Origin: Thiohalocapsa marina
Lineage (GTDB): Bacteria > Pseudomonadota > Gammaproteobacteria > Chromatiales > Chromatiaceae
Direction of reading: 5' to 3'
NCBI RefSeq assembly: GCF_008632335.1
Contig: NZ_VWXX01000033.1
Coordinates: 1-46,911, forward strand
DNA: 46,911 nucleotides
Shown: piece after piece, positions 1-9,432 of the stretch
How the letters are laid out: each line of letters opens with the position of its first letter
Position numbering within the stretch: the first letter of the stretch is position 1
Position numbers and translations under genes: made by a program
The notes under the pieces: model-generated
The model's database searches: none
What the model was told of the DNA's origin: nothing
Seen by the model: the letters and a program-made list of their open reading frames with translations, nothing else

Positions 1-58
1 CCGGAGCCCGGGTCGGGCTTATACCCCAAGCCCAGCCGCTACCGCCCACACCGCGGGT

Positions 59-110
59 GGCGCTTCGCTTATCCGCCCTACAGTGTTCACCTTGTCTTGG
101 GCGCGTTCCT
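59..110. repeat. REP-like repeat, copy 1 (inverted relative to the copy at the window end)
   Basis: These 52 bases are the reverse complement of 46821-46871 with only two differences that I can see by eye. The core reads GCGCTTCGCTTATCCGCC, the strand-complement of the unit that forms a perfect palindrome at 46858-46911. It lies in the non-coding stretch before the first gene. Short GC-rich palindromic intergenic repeats of this type are common in Proteobacteria. I see nothing else in 1-276 apart from the ribosome binding site of the next gene. Confidence 0.8.
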
Positions 111-276
111 AACTGCGGCGTTCTGCCCGGCGGCGGCGTGTGTGGCAAACCTGTCGCCGATCTTGAACGCTTGGCCTTGCCGACCCAGGTCGGTATGGGC
201 ATCATAGCGCCGGCTCGAACCAGACCGCAGGGTTCGACAAGCGATAATCAGGTACAAAAAGAGGAGGATACCCAGG

Positions 277-1797
277 ATGATCTACGCAAACCCCAACACC
301 CAAGGCGCGGTGGTCGATTTTCGCGACCGGTACGACAACTTCATCGGCGGCAAATGGGTAGCCCCGGTGCGTGGCGAGTACTTCGACAATGTCTCACCGG
401 TCAATGGCAAGGTATTCTGCCAGGTGGCCCGTTCCAGCGAGGCGGATATCGAACTGGCCCTGGATGCCGCCCATGCGGCCAAGGACGCCTGGGGGCGGAC
501 CTCGGTCACCGAGCGTTCCAACCTGCTGCTCAAGATCGCCGACCGCATCGAGGCCAACCTGGAGGCGCTGGCCGTTGCCGAGACCTGGGACAACGGCAAG
601 GCCGTGCGCGAGACCCTGAATGCAGACGTGCCGCTGGTGGTGGACCATTTCCGCTACTTTGCCGGCTGCATCCGCGCCCAGGAGGGCAGCATCGGCGAGA
701 TCGACGGAAACACCACGGCCTACCATTTCCATGAACCCCTGGGCGTGGTTGGCCAGATCATCCCGTGGAACTTCCCGATGCTGATGGCGGCCTGGAAGCT
801 GGCGCCGGCCCTGGCCGCGGGCAACTGTGTGGTGCTCAAGCCCGCCGAGCAGACCCCGGCATCGATCCTCGTGCTGATGGACCTCATCGGTGATCTGCTG
901 CCGGCCGGTGTGATCAATGTGGTCAACGGTTACGGCAACGAGGCGGGTAAGGCCCTGGCCACCAGCACGCGCATCGCCAAGATCGCCTTCACCGGCTCGA
1001 CCCCGGTGGGCGCGATGATCATGAAATACGCCGCTGACAACATCATTCCCTCCACTGTGGAACTGGGCGGCAAGTCGCCGAACATCTTCTTCCAGGACGT
1101 GCTGCAGCAGGAGCCGGAATTCGTCAGCAAGTGCGTCGAGGGCGCGGTGCTGGCCTTCTTCAACCAGGGTGAGGTGTGCACCTGCCCGTCGCGGCTGCTG
1201 ATCCAGGAGTCCATCTACGACCAGTTCATCGGCCTGGTCATCGAGCGCGCCATGCAGATCAAGCGCGGTAATCCGCTCGACACCGAGGTCATGGTCGGCG
1301 CCCAGGCCTCCCAGGAGCAGTTCGACAAGATCCTGAGCTACATCAAGATCGGCCAGGAGGAAGGCGCCCAGGTGCTGATCGGCGGTGACGTGGACGCTGT
1401 CGGTGAAGATCTCAGTGCCGGCTTCTACATTCAGCCAACGCTGCTAAAGGGCACCAACGACATGCGGGTGTTCCAGGAGGAGATCTTCGGCCCGGTGGTC
1501 TCGGTGACCACGTTCAAGGACGAGGCGGAGGCGCTGGCCATCGCCAACGACACCGAGTTCGGTCTCGGCGCCGGCGTCTGGACCCGCGACATGAACCTGG
1601 CCTATCGCATGGGTCGGGGCATTCAGGCCGGCCGCGTCTGGACCAACTGCTACCACCACTACCCGGCCCATGCGGCCTTCGGCGGCTACAAGAAGTCCGG
1701 CGTCGGCCGCGAGACCCACAAGATGATGCTCGAGCATTACCAGCAGACCAAGAACCTGCTGGTGAGCTACGACATCAATCCCCTGGGCTTCTTCTGA
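277..1797 (+). CDS. NAD(P)+-dependent aldehyde dehydrogenase
   Basis: 506-residue enzyme of the ALDH superfamily, which oxidises aldehydes to carboxylic acids with NAD(P)+ in the cytoplasm. Family signatures seen: the N-terminal FIGGKWVAP segment, the nucleotide-binding part around [17 protein letters not shown], the catalytic base Glu262 in VELGGKSPN, and the nucleophile Cys301 in GEVCTCPSR with a second cysteine two residues on. The full-length C-terminal [12 protein letters not shown] motif is present. The sequence is closest in style to the ExaC/AldB acetaldehyde dehydrogenase group, but the natural substrate cannot be read from the sequence. A strong AGGAGGA ribosome binding site lies a few bases before the ATG. 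The next gene starts 100 bases downstream in the same direction and appears unrelated. Confidence 0.93.
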   Translation: MIYANPNTQGAVVDFRDRYDNFIGGKWVAPVRGEYFDNVSPVNGKVFCQVARSSEADIELALDAAHAAKDAWGRTSVTERSNLLLKIADRIEANLEALAVAETWDNGKAVRETLNADVPLVVDHFRYFAGCIRAQEGSIGEIDGNTTAYHFHEPLGVVGQIIPWNFPMLMAAWKLAPALAAGNCVVLKPAEQTPASILVLMDLIGDLLPAGVINVVNGYGNEAGKALATSTRIAKIAFTGSTPVGAMIMKYAADNIIPSTVELGGKSPNIFFQDVLQQEPEFVSKCVEGAVLAFFNQGEVCTCPSRLLIQESIYDQFIGLVIERAMQIKRGNPLDTEVMVGAQASQEQFDKILSYIKIGQEEGAQVLIGGDVDAVGEDLSAGFYIQPTLLKGTNDMRVFQEEIFGPVVSVTTFKDEAEALAIANDTEFGLGAGVWTRDMNLAYRMGRGIQAGRVWTNCYHHYPAHAAFGGYKKSGVGRETHKMMLEHYQQTKNLLVSYDINPLGFF

Positions 1798-1803
1798 CCG
1801 GCG

Positions 1804-1829
1804 GGCGGGGTCGCTACGGCGGCCCCGCC
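1804..1829 (+). terminator. GC hairpin after the aldehyde dehydrogenase
   Basis: GGCGGGG (1804-1810) pairs perfectly with CCCCGCC (1823-1829) across a 12-base loop, starting seven bases after the stop codon. There is no T-tract, so it may be a transcript 3' end stabiliser rather than an intrinsic terminator. Confidence 0.35.
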
Positions 1830-1897
1830 GCGCCGTCTGCAGCCGGGTCCGGCGCGCCGCTCCCTCTGCGCCGGTCTTCTTCCCGCCCCAGAGTGGC

Positions 1898-2935
1898 ATG
1901 AGCGGACTCCCGTCCCTTGTCCTGCAGCCAATCCTGACCGATCCGGGGCCGCGTTTTCGCGCGGAGGTGTCCCCGCGTCCGCTGAGCCGCCCGGAACTGA
2001 TGCGGCTCGACCCCGAGGCCGCGGCGTCCATCGGCTTGCAGTCGGCGGATTGTGCGTCGGAGGCCTTTCTGCAGTTATTCAGCGGCCAGACGCTGCCGGC
2101 CGGCTGCCGCCCGCTGGCGATGGAATACGCGGGCCATCAGTTCGGCCGTTTCAATCCATTCCTGGGTGACGGACGGGTGCTGCTGCTCGGCCAGGTCCGC
2201 ACCGCCCAGGGGTCGCTGGAGATCAGCCTGAAAGGCGCCGGCCGGACCCCGTACGCCCGCGAAGCAGACGGGCGTGCCGGGCTGGAGGAGTGTCTGCATG
2301 AGTTCGACATGAGCCGGCGTCTGGCCGGGTTCGGTATCCCGGTTGCCCGCTGTCTGTGCGTCATCGCCGGCGATGAAATGGTGTACCGCCAGGGGTTCCA
2401 GCGGGCGGCCATCCTGGTGCGTCTGGCGCCGAGCCATGTGCGCTTCGGCAGCTTCGAGGCCCTGTACTTCCAGCGCGACGTGGAGGCCCTGCGCCGGCTG
2501 GCGGACGGCCTGATCCGGCATCACTATCGATATGTGCCCGATGGAGATATGCCGGACGAGCACCGCTACGCTGCCTTGTTCCGGGCCATGGTCATCGACA
2601 CGGCCCGGCTCATCGCCCGCTGGCAGGCGGCGGGCTTCGTGCACGGCATGATGAATACCGACAACCAGTCGGCCCTTGGCCTGACCCTGGATCTGGGGGC
2701 GGCGGCCTTCACCGACGCGCGCGACGATGCCTTCGTCGCCAGCCCGCTGGATGAGCGCGGTCGCTATGCCTTCGGCCGGCAGCCCGTGATCGGGCTGTGG
2801 AATTGCAATGTGCTGGCGCGAGCCTTGTCGCCGATCATCCCGGCCGATGCGTTGCGCGATGCCCTGCGCGCCTATGAGCCGGCCTATCTGCAGGCGCGCG
2901 CGGCGCTGTCCCCCTCTGAGGGCCCGGCATCCTGA
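1898..2935 (+). CDS. selO: SelO/YdiU family pseudokinase-fold protein AMPylase, C-terminally short
   Basis: 345 residues that follow the SelO family from the N terminus: YAGHQFG...LGDGR near residues 77-93, [21 protein letters not shown], and MNTDN (252-256) followed by LDLG with Asp265. Characterised SelO proteins transfer AMP from ATP to protein Ser/Thr/Tyr residues and are linked to redox stress. Asn256 and Asp265 correspond to the metal-binding positions of the fold. E. coli SelO has 478 residues, and this protein stops about 130 residues early, soon after the ALWN-like segment (here [14 protein letters not shown]). The segment RFNPFLGDG also departs from the usual motif. Its stop codon overlaps a possible start at 2935. 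It is either a natural short form or a decayed gene whose reading frame stays clean up to the new end. Activity is uncertain. Confidence 0.82.
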   Translation: MSGLPSLVLQPILTDPGPRFRAEVSPRPLSRPELMRLDPEAAASIGLQSADCASEAFLQLFSGQTLPAGCRPLAMEYAGHQFGRFNPFLGDGRVLLLGQVRTAQGSLEISLKGAGRTPYAREADGRAGLEECLHEFDMSRRLAGFGIPVARCLCVIAGDEMVYRQGFQRAAILVRLAPSHVRFGSFEALYFQRDVEALRRLADGLIRHHYRYVPDGDMPDEHRYAALFRAMVIDTARLIARWQAAGFVHGMMNTDNQSALGLTLDLGAAAFTDARDDAFVASPLDERGRYAFGRQPVIGLWNCNVLARALSPIIPADALRDALRAYEPAYLQARAALSPSEGPAS

Positions 2936-3039
2936 TGCAGGTCAGCGGGCCAGCTAATCCCCGGCGGATTGCGCGGAAACAAGACCTCGTGCGATGCCAT
3001 CGTCTACAATCGCCCGATCCGAGCCCTTTCGTGATCGCT

Positions 3040-5001
3040 ATGCCACCGATGCCTGATTCCTCCCGTACCGCCCCCGAGACCGATGCCGAGCGCTATCCGT
3101 TGCTCAGCACGATCAACGATCCCACGGACCTGCGCGCCCTGCCGGCCAGTCGCCTGGAGCCGCTTGCCGCCGAGCTGCGCGCCTTCCTGATCGACAGTGT
3201 CTCGCGCACGGGCGGGCATCTGGCCGCCGGCCTGGGGGTGGTGGAACTCAGCATCGCGCTGCACTACGTCTTTGACACCCCGGAAGACCGCGTGGTGTGG
3301 GATGTGGGCCATCAGGCCTATCCGCACAAGATCCTCACCGGTCGGCGCGAACGCATGGCACGCATGCGCAAGAAGGGCGGTCTGTCCGGCTTCCCGAAGC
3401 GTAGCGAGAGCGCCTACGACACCTTCGGCGTCGGCCATTCCAGCACCTCCATCAGCGCGGCCCTGGGCATGTCCATTGCGGCGCGGCTGAAGGGCGAGCG
3501 CCGGCACGTCATCGCCGTGATCGGCGACGGCGCCCTGGGTGCCGGCATGGCCTTCGAGGCCCTCAATCATGGCGGCCCGCTCGATCCGGACCTGCTGGTC
3601 ATCCTGAACGACAACGAGATGTCGATCTCGCCGCCGGTGGGGGCCATCAGCGGCCACCTGGCCCGGCTGCTGTCCGGACGGGTCTACACCAGCATGCGCG
3701 AGGGCAGCAAGAGCGCCCTGGCCGGCATGCCGCAGCTGCGCGAACTGGTCGGCCGCTGGGAGGAGCACATGAAGGGCATGGTCATGCCCAGCACCATGTT
3801 CGAGGAGCTCGGCTTCAATTACATTGGCCCCATCGACGGCCACGACATGGATGCGGTGGTCTCCACGCTGCAGAACATGAAGAAGATGCCCGGCCCCCGG
3901 CTGCTGCATCTGGTGACCAAGAAGGGACGCGGCTACGAGCCCGCCGAGCATGCGCCCACCACCTACCACGGGGTGACGCCATTCGACCTGAAGACCGGCA
4001 CCATCCACAAGAAGAAGGGCGGCGGCAAGAGCTACACCCAGATCTTCGGCGACTGGCTGTGTGACATCGCGGAGCGGGACGCGCGCGCGCTGGGCATCAC
4101 CCCGGCCATGCGCGAGGGCTCCGGTATGGTGGAGTTCTCGTCGCGCTTTCCGCAGCGCTATTTCGATGTCGGCATCGCCGAGCAGCATGCGGTGACCCTG
4201 GCTGCGGGCATGGCCTGCGAGGGCATGAAGCCGGTGGTCGCCATCTACTCGACCTTCCTGCAGCGCGCCTACGACCAACTGGTGCATGACGTCTGCCTGC
4301 AGGGTCTGGATGTCACGCTGGCGGTGGACCGGGCGGGGCTGGTGGGGGCCGATGGTGCCACCCATGCGGGCAGCTTCGACCTGAGCTATGGCCGTCCACT
4401 GCCCAATCTGGTGATCATGGCCCCCGCGGACGAGAACGAGTGCCGACAGATGCTGGAGACGGCCTACCAGCATCCGGGGCCGGCCATGGTGCGCTATCCC
4501 CGCGGCACCGGTCCCGGCGTGGCGTTGCAGGCGGAGCTGACGACCCTGCCCATCGGCAAGGGGGAGATCCGCCGCCGCGGGCAGGGGGTGGCGCTGCTGG
4601 CCTTCGGCAGTCGGCTGGCGCCGGCCCTGGAGGTGGCGGAACGGCTCGATGCCACCGTGGCAAACATGCGCTTCGTCAAGCCCATCGACGAGGCGCTGAT
4701 CCTGGAACTGGCGGAGGAGCATCAGCTGCTGGTGACGGTGGAGGAAAACACCGTGGCCGGCGGCGCCGGTTCGGCGGTGTCCGAGACCCTGGCCGCCCAT
4801 GGCGTGATCGTGCATTGCCTGCACCTGGGGCTGCCGGACGTCTGTGTCGATCAGGCCGGTCATGACGAACAGCTGCAGGTCTGCGGGCTGGACGAAGACG
4901 GCATCGAGGCGTCGGTCCGCCAGGAGATGCAGTCCCTCGGCCTGGGTGCCGGCGCTGATGTCGCTCAGGCGGCGATGCCGAAACAGGCCGCGGTGTCCTG
5001 A
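3040..5001 (+). CDS. dxs: 1-deoxy-D-xylulose-5-phosphate synthase
   Basis: Thiamine-diphosphate enzyme that condenses pyruvate and glyceraldehyde 3-phosphate to DXP, the first step of the MEP pathway. It feeds carotenoid, quinone and phytyl synthesis, which fits a location about 6 kb upstream of crtE. The TPP/Mg motif is [17 protein letters not shown] followed by LND. The pyrimidine-domain motif [15 protein letters not shown] and [16 protein letters not shown] are intact. I prefer ATG 3040 (653 residues) because DXS proteins start shortly before a '[14 protein letters not shown]' type segment and a TACAAT -10-like box lies at 3006-3011. The frame is open from ATG 2935, which overlaps the selO stop by one base and would add 35 residues. 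ATG 3049 is also possible. Confidence 0.95.
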   Translation: MPPMPDSSRTAPETDAERYPLLSTINDPTDLRALPASRLEPLAAELRAFLIDSVSRTGGHLAAGLGVVELSIALHYVFDTPEDRVVWDVGHQAYPHKILTGRRERMARMRKKGGLSGFPKRSESAYDTFGVGHSSTSISAALGMSIAARLKGERRHVIAVIGDGALGAGMAFEALNHGGPLDPDLLVILNDNEMSISPPVGAISGHLARLLSGRVYTSMREGSKSALAGMPQLRELVGRWEEHMKGMVMPSTMFEELGFNYIGPIDGHDMDAVVSTLQNMKKMPGPRLLHLVTKKGRGYEPAEHAPTTYHGVTPFDLKTGTIHKKKGGGKSYTQIFGDWLCDIAERDARALGITPAMREGSGMVEFSSRFPQRYFDVGIAEQHAVTLAAGMACEGMKPVVAIYSTFLQRAYDQLVHDVCLQGLDVTLAVDRAGLVGADGATHAGSFDLSYGRPLPNLVIMAPADENECRQMLETAYQHPGPAMVRYPRGTGPGVALQAELTTLPIGKGEIRRRGQGVALLAFGSRLAPALEVAERLDATVANMRFVKPIDEALILELAEEHQLLVTVEENTVAGGAGSAVSETLAAHGVIVHCLHLGLPDVCVDQAGHDEQLQVCGLDEDGIEASVRQEMQSLGLGAGADVAQAAMPKQAAVS

Positions 5002-5032
5002 CATGCCGCCGGATAGGCTGCCGGATAAGCTT

Positions 5033-5818
5033 ATGGACAGTCTGCGGGTCGCGCCGATACCGGCCTTCGACGACAACTACATCTGGCTGCTGCGCGAGGG
5101 CGACGCGCCGACCGTGGCCGTGGTGGATCCGGGCGATGCCGAGCCGGTGATCGCGCGCTTGCGGGCAGACGGACTGACCCTGACGGCGGTGCTGGTGACC
5201 CACCACCACGGCGACCACACCGGCGGCATCGACGAGCTGCTGGCCGAATGGCCGGACGCCGAGGTGATCGCGCCGGCGGATCGGCGCATCCCGAGTGTGA
5301 CGCAAACCGTGGCCGACGCAGATCGGGTCGTGCCGGCGGGGCTGCGGACCGAGTTTCAGGTGCTGGCCGTGCCGGGACACACCTCGACCCATGTGGCCTA
5401 CCTGGGCGCCGGTGCGCTGTTCTGCGGCGACACCCTGTTCGCCGGTGGCTGCGGCCGCGTCTTCGACGGCACCTTCGAGCAACTGGCGGTGTCGCTGCGG
5501 CGCATCGCCGCGCTGCCCGCAGAGACGCTGTGCTACTGCGCACATGAATACACCCTCGCAAACCTGGGTTTCGCCGCCTGGGTGGAGCCCGACAGCGCCG
5601 CGCTGGCGGAACGCACGCGGGCCGCACAGGCGCTGCGTGCCGCCGGGCGGCCGACGGTTCCGTCGGAACTGGGCCTGGAGCGTGCCACCAATCCGTTTCT
5701 GCGCACCGCCGAGCCGGCGGTGATCGCCGCCGCAGAGGGGTTCGCCGGCGCCCGGTTGGCGGACGCGACCGAGGTGTTTACCGCGCTGCGTCGCTGGAAG
5801 GATACGCGCTACGACTGA
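5033..5818 (+). CDS. gloB: Hydroxyacylglutathione hydrolase (glyoxalase II)
   Basis: Metallo-beta-lactamase fold thioesterase that hydrolyses S-D-lactoylglutathione to D-lactate and glutathione, the second step of methylglyoxal detoxification. The dinuclear metal motif THHHGDH is at residues 56-62. Further metal ligands lie in VPGHTSTHVAY, FCGDTLF and CAHEYT. The C-terminal substrate-binding region with NPFLR and RRWKDTRYD is present, so the protein is full length (261 residues, E. coli 251). The start at 5033 gives MDSLRVAPIPAFDDNYIW, which matches the family N terminus. An in-frame ATG at 5003, one base past the dxs stop codon, would add ten residues. It is cotranscribed with dxs or read through from it. 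lnt follows after three bases. Confidence 0.93.
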   Translation: MDSLRVAPIPAFDDNYIWLLREGDAPTVAVVDPGDAEPVIARLRADGLTLTAVLVTHHHGDHTGGIDELLAEWPDAEVIAPADRRIPSVTQTVADADRVVPAGLRTEFQVLAVPGHTSTHVAYLGAGALFCGDTLFAGGCGRVFDGTFEQLAVSLRRIAALPAETLCYCAHEYTLANLGFAAWVEPDSAALAERTRAAQALRAAGRPTVPSELGLERATNPFLRTAEPAVIAAAEGFAGARLADATEVFTALRRWKDTRYD

Positions 5819-5821
5819 GCC

Positions 5822-7402
5822 ATGTCCGCATCCCGCCCGCTGATGTGGCGTTCTGCTGTGATGTGGTTACTGCCCTCGGCCCTGGCCCTGGCGGCCGGTG
5901 CGGTGGTGGTGCTGGCCTTTGCGCCCTTCGGCTGGTATCCATTCGCCGTGCTCGGCCTGGCGCTGTTCTATCACCTGATCCGCTCGGCCGCGCCCCGCGC
6001 CGCCGCCTTCCGGGGCTGGCTGTTCGGGCTGGGCCTGTTTGCTGCCGGGGTCTTCTGGATCCGCATCAGCCTGAACGAGTTCGGCAACCTGCCGGCGCCC
6101 ATCGCCAACGGGCTGATGCTGGTGTTCGTCGCCGCCATGGCCCTGTACTACGCCCTGGCGGCCTGGCTCATCCGTCGCCTGCAGCCCCCCGCCGATGGCC
6201 CTCAATGGGTGGGGCCGTTGCTCGTCCTGCCCTCGGTCTGGGTGTTGCTGGAATGGTTGCGGGGGTGGCTGTTCACGGGCTTCCCGTGGCTGCTTGTGGG
6301 CAATGCTCAGATCAATGCCCTGCCGTTGATCGGTGCCCCTCTGGCCGGGCTTGCGCCCGTGCTCGGTGTCCATGGCCTGAGCCTGGCGGTGGCGCTGTCG
6401 GCGGGCCTGGTCTGGTGCCTGGTCCGGGACAGGCGCAGGGCCGGTTGGTCGCGGTCGGCGGCCTTGGCGGTGCTGACGTTCACACTGGCGGTCATCTGGC
6501 TGGGGTCGGCGCTGCTGGCCCGTGTCGAGTGGACGCAGCCCCGGGGCGAGCCGCTGTCGGTCAGCGTGTTGCAGGGCAACGTGGAGCAGGCACTGAAATG
6601 GGAGCCGGACGGCCTGCTGCCGACGCTTGAGGTGTATCTGGAACTCACGCGCCGGCATCTCCACAGCGATGTCATCGTCTGGCCGGAGACGGCCATTCCG
6701 GACTTTCTGCATCAGGTGCAGGGGGTGCTGATCGAGCCCCTGGCCGAGACCGCGCGGGCGGAGGGGGCCGAGGTGGTCATCGGCGTGCCGGTCATGGAAG
6801 ACCGCGAGCATTACTACAACGGGCTCATCAGCCTGGGCAGTGCCGCTGACCACTATTACAAGCGGCACCTGGTGCCCTTCGGCGAGTTCCTGCCGTTCAA
6901 GGCCCAGTTGTCACCGCTGATCGACTGGTTCCAGGTGCCGATGTCCGACTTCAGTCGCGGCCAGGCGGAGCGGCCGCTGCTGCAGGTGGGGTCGCATGCG
7001 GTGGGGGTATCCATCTGCTACGAGGACGTGTTTCCGCAGGAGGTGCGCCAGGCCCTGCCGGATGCGGCCTATCTGATCAACGTCAGCAACGATGCCTGGT
7101 TCGGCGATTCGCTGGCGCCGCACCAGCATCTGGAGTTCGCCCGTCTGCGTGCGCTGGAGAACGGCCGTCCGCTGGTGCGGGCAACCAACAGCGGCATCTC
7201 CGCCATCATCGACCACCGGGGCCGGGTTATTGACGCCCTGCCGCTGTTCGTTCGCGCGGGGCTGGTGGCGGAGATCCAGCCGCGCTCCGGCAGCACCCCC
7301 TTCTCGCGCTTCGGCAGCCTGCCGACCCTGCTCGCCGCCGCGCTCATGCTGCTGGCGGCGGTGGTGCTGTCACGGCGTCGTCAGCTCTGGGTCGGCCGGT
7401 AG
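5822..7402 (+). CDS. lnt: Apolipoprotein N-acyltransferase
   Basis: Inner-membrane enzyme that transfers an acyl chain from phospholipid to the N-terminal cysteine of apolipoproteins, the last step of lipoprotein maturation. One client in this window would be the lipoprotein PufC. About six hydrophobic segments fill the first 230 residues, a periplasmic nitrilase domain follows, and a final membrane helix sits near 500-518. The catalytic triad is visible: Glu289 (VWPETAIPDF), Lys347 (YYKRHLVPFGEFLP) and Cys399 (VSICYEDVFP). These align with E267, K335 and C387 of E. coli. At 526 residues it is full length. The gene starts three bases after gloB. Its last 22 bases overlap the 3' end of the convergent wall hydrolase gene. 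Confidence 0.95.
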   Translation: MSASRPLMWRSAVMWLLPSALALAAGAVVVLAFAPFGWYPFAVLGLALFYHLIRSAAPRAAAFRGWLFGLGLFAAGVFWIRISLNEFGNLPAPIANGLMLVFVAAMALYYALAAWLIRRLQPPADGPQWVGPLLVLPSVWVLLEWLRGWLFTGFPWLLVGNAQINALPLIGAPLAGLAPVLGVHGLSLAVALSAGLVWCLVRDRRRAGWSRSAALAVLTFTLAVIWLGSALLARVEWTQPRGEPLSVSVLQGNVEQALKWEPDGLLPTLEVYLELTRRHLHSDVIVWPETAIPDFLHQVQGVLIEPLAETARAEGAEVVIGVPVMEDREHYYNGLISLGSAADHYYKRHLVPFGEFLPFKAQLSPLIDWFQVPMSDFSRGQAERPLLQVGSHAVGVSICYEDVFPQEVRQALPDAAYLINVSNDAWFGDSLAPHQHLEFARLRALENGRPLVRATNSGISAIIDHRGRVIDALPLFVRAGLVAEIQPRSGSTPFSRFGSLPTLLAAALMLLAAVVLSRRRQLWVGR

Positions 7403-7938
7403 AACAGATGCTGGCCGATCTGCGCCGTGCGCTGGAAAGCGCGGGACCAGCTTGGCTTGACGTAGTGTGCGTGGTAGTAGAGCGCACCGCGGGTGGGGTC
7501 CGGGTCCTTTTCGGCAAGGGCGCGGCGGCCGATCCGCAGCGACCGGTGCCAGGCCTCCTGTTCCGTGGGATGGTCCGACTTGCCGTCGCACCACCAGGAG
7601 AACTGGCAGCGGTTGCGTTGCTGTCCGCCCTGTTTCACTACCCCGCAGATGGATCCCGGAAACGCGTCCGACGCCACCCGGTTGAGGGTGACCCGGGCCA
7701 CGGCCATCTGGCCGGATTCCGGCTCGGAGCGGGCCTCGTGGTAGATGTTCAGCGCCAGGCAGAGCAGTTCGGGATCCGCTGCCGGCGCTTGTGCCGGGCT
7801 CGACTCGGTGGTGGTCGTCGCAGTGGCCAACGTCGTGCCGCGTTCCGATACTGGCGCGCCGCTATCCGAGGCCGCCGAGGCGAGCAGCAGTGTGGGAAAG
7901 AGTGCGGCGCCGAGCGCCAGAGTGGAAGCAATTCGCAT
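7381..7938 (-). CDS. Exported cell wall hydrolase, SleB/Hydrolase_2 family
   Basis: 185 residues. An N-terminal hydrophobic stretch ending near LLLASAASDS looks like a signal peptide. A low-complexity Ser/Thr linker follows (residues 30-52), then a Hydrolase_2 domain beginning at CLALNIYHEARSE, the hallmark that carries the catalytic glutamate of SleB-type lytic enzymes. The later segments RCQFSWWCDGKSD and ALYYHAHYVKPSW are also family-typical. The predicted role is cleavage of peptidoglycan in the periplasm during growth or division. SleB itself acts in spore germination, but Gram-negative relatives without spores are common. It is transcribed toward lnt with a 22-base tail-to-tail overlap. 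Confidence 0.88.
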   Translation of the reverse strand: MRIASTLALGAALFPTLLLASAASDSGAPVSERGTTLATATTTTESSPAQAPAADPELLCLALNIYHEARSEPESGQMAVARVTLNRVASDAFPGSICGVVKQGGQQRNRCQFSWWCDGKSDHPTEQEAWHRSLRIGRRALAEKDPDPTRGALYYHAHYVKPSWSRAFQRTAQIGQHLFYRPTQS

Positions 7939-8142
7939 GGGTGTTCACCGTCGATGCCGCAGGGGCAAGCCATAGTTTGTTGCGCTGCATGATATCCAAG
8001 AATGCGTCATAAGGGAAATCCCTGATAGGGTCTTCCCGTAGGGTAGGGCGTCTGCGCGCCGCTTCGCGTTGAAGCCGGACAACACCTGCCCTCATACTGG
8101 CGGTCAGGGCGACGACGGATTCCAGTGGGAGCAAAGACGGCC

Positions 8143-9390
8143 ATGGCACGGATCAAACTCGACTTTCAGAACACCGAGGGACACACCCTGGCCGGTCTGC
8201 TGGAGACGCCCCCGGCGGACGTCGACACGCAGCGCTATGCGCTGTTCGCGCACTGCTTCACCTGTGGCAAGGACATCGCCGCGGCATCGCGCATCAGTCG
8301 CGCTTTGGCGGCCCGCGGCATCGCGGTGTTGCGCTTCGACTTCACCGGGCTGGGCAACAGCGACGGCGACTTTGCCAACACCAGCTTCACCTCCAATGTG
8401 CAGGACCTGCTGGCCGCCGCCCGCATGCTCGAGGCGCAGTACCAGGCGCCGTCGCTGCTGATCGGGCACAGCCTGGGCGGGGCCGCAGTGCTCGCGGCGG
8501 CGCACCGGCTCGATTCGGTGGAGGCGGTGGTGACCATCGCCGCGCCGGCCACGCCTGGCCATGTCGAGCACCTGTTCAGCGGCGCCCGCGGCGAGCTGGA
8601 GGCCAGGGGCGAGGCGGAGGTGCAGGTGGGGCGCAAGCGGTTTCGCATCCGCCGGCAGTTCCTCGACGACCTGGCCCAGTACGCCGACGCCGAGCACATC
8701 CGCCGACTGAAGCGGGCGTTGCTGATCTTCCACTCGCCGGTGGACGAGATCGTGTCCATCGAGGAGGCGGCCAAGATCTACCGCGCCGCGCTGCATCCGA
8801 AGAGCTTCATCTCGCTGTGCCAGGCGGACCACATGCTGACCAACCGCGAAGACTCGGAGTACGTGGCCGAGACCCTGGTGGCCTGGGCCAGCCGTTACCT
8901 GGGCCTGCGCCGGCACGCCGAGGAGGCCGGCAGCGGCACAGCACCGTTGGTTGCGGCCGGCGAGGTCAAGGTGACCGAGCGCAACGAGGGCCTGTTGCGC
9001 GGGCTCTATGGCGAGCGCCACCAGTTGCTGGCGGACGAGGCCCGGGACGCGGGACTGGGGCCCGATCCCTACGAACTGCTGCTGATGGCGCTGGGCGCCA
9101 GCATGTCCATGACGCTGCGCGCCTGCGCCACGGAAGCGGGCATGACGCTGGACGACGTGGAGGTCCATCTGCGCCAAGAGCGTGCCCACGCGGACGATCG
9201 CCAGGCCGCCTGCGCGGAGGCCGCCAGCGCCGGCCGGCTCGGGCAGATCCGTCGTCGTGTCCTGCTGACCGGGCATCTGTCCGATGCTGAGCGGGCCGAG
9301 CTGATGCGGCTGGCGGACCGTTCCCCGGTGCAGCAGGCCCTGGCGGCGGGCGTGCAGGTCGTCGACGAGTCGGACCCGCCTGATCAGTGA
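8143..9390 (+). CDS. Alpha/beta hydrolase fused to a cysteine-less OsmC domain
   Basis: 415 residues in two domains. The N-terminal part (about 1-250) is an alpha/beta hydrolase with nucleophile Ser110 in GHSLGG, an acid in FHSPVDEIV and the histidine in QADHMLTN. The C-terminal part (about 275-410) follows the OsmC family (DPYELLLMALGAS, then ADRSPVQQ). In OsmC/Ohr peroxidases two cysteines sit in ALGAC and RCPV. Here both are serine (Ser320 and Ser394), so the thiol peroxidase chemistry of the family should be absent. I chose ATG 8143, which has GGGAG upstream. A GTG at 8125 is also in frame. The gene heads a rightward set with the VWA and J-domain genes. The substrate is unknown. Confidence 0.88.
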   Translation: MARIKLDFQNTEGHTLAGLLETPPADVDTQRYALFAHCFTCGKDIAAASRISRALAARGIAVLRFDFTGLGNSDGDFANTSFTSNVQDLLAAARMLEAQYQAPSLLIGHSLGGAAVLAAAHRLDSVEAVVTIAAPATPGHVEHLFSGARGELEARGEAEVQVGRKRFRIRRQFLDDLAQYADAEHIRRLKRALLIFHSPVDEIVSIEEAAKIYRAALHPKSFISLCQADHMLTNREDSEYVAETLVAWASRYLGLRRHAEEAGSGTAPLVAAGEVKVTERNEGLLRGLYGERHQLLADEARDAGLGPDPYELLLMALGASMSMTLRACATEAGMTLDDVEVHLRQERAHADDRQAACAEAASAGRLGQIRRRVLLTGHLSDAERAELMRLADRSPVQQALAAGVQVVDESDPPDQ

Positions 9391-9432
9391 TCTCTCCCTC
9401 CGCGCGCCAGAGTGCCGTACCGATCAAACGCC

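Noticed and set aside
180-276. Possible tRNA around GGGTTCGACAAGCG before the first gene
   Set aside because: The T-loop-like string is not accompanied by an acceptor stem, D-arm or anticodon arm that I can fold.
57-734. Long frame overlapping the aldehyde dehydrogenase start
   Set aside because: It is a shadow in another frame: Arg/Gly/Pro-rich translation, no domain, and it starts in the REP-like repeat.
3004-5076. 690-codon minus-strand frame opposite dxs
   Set aside because: Same composition artefact. The plus strand encodes an intact DXS with all motifs.
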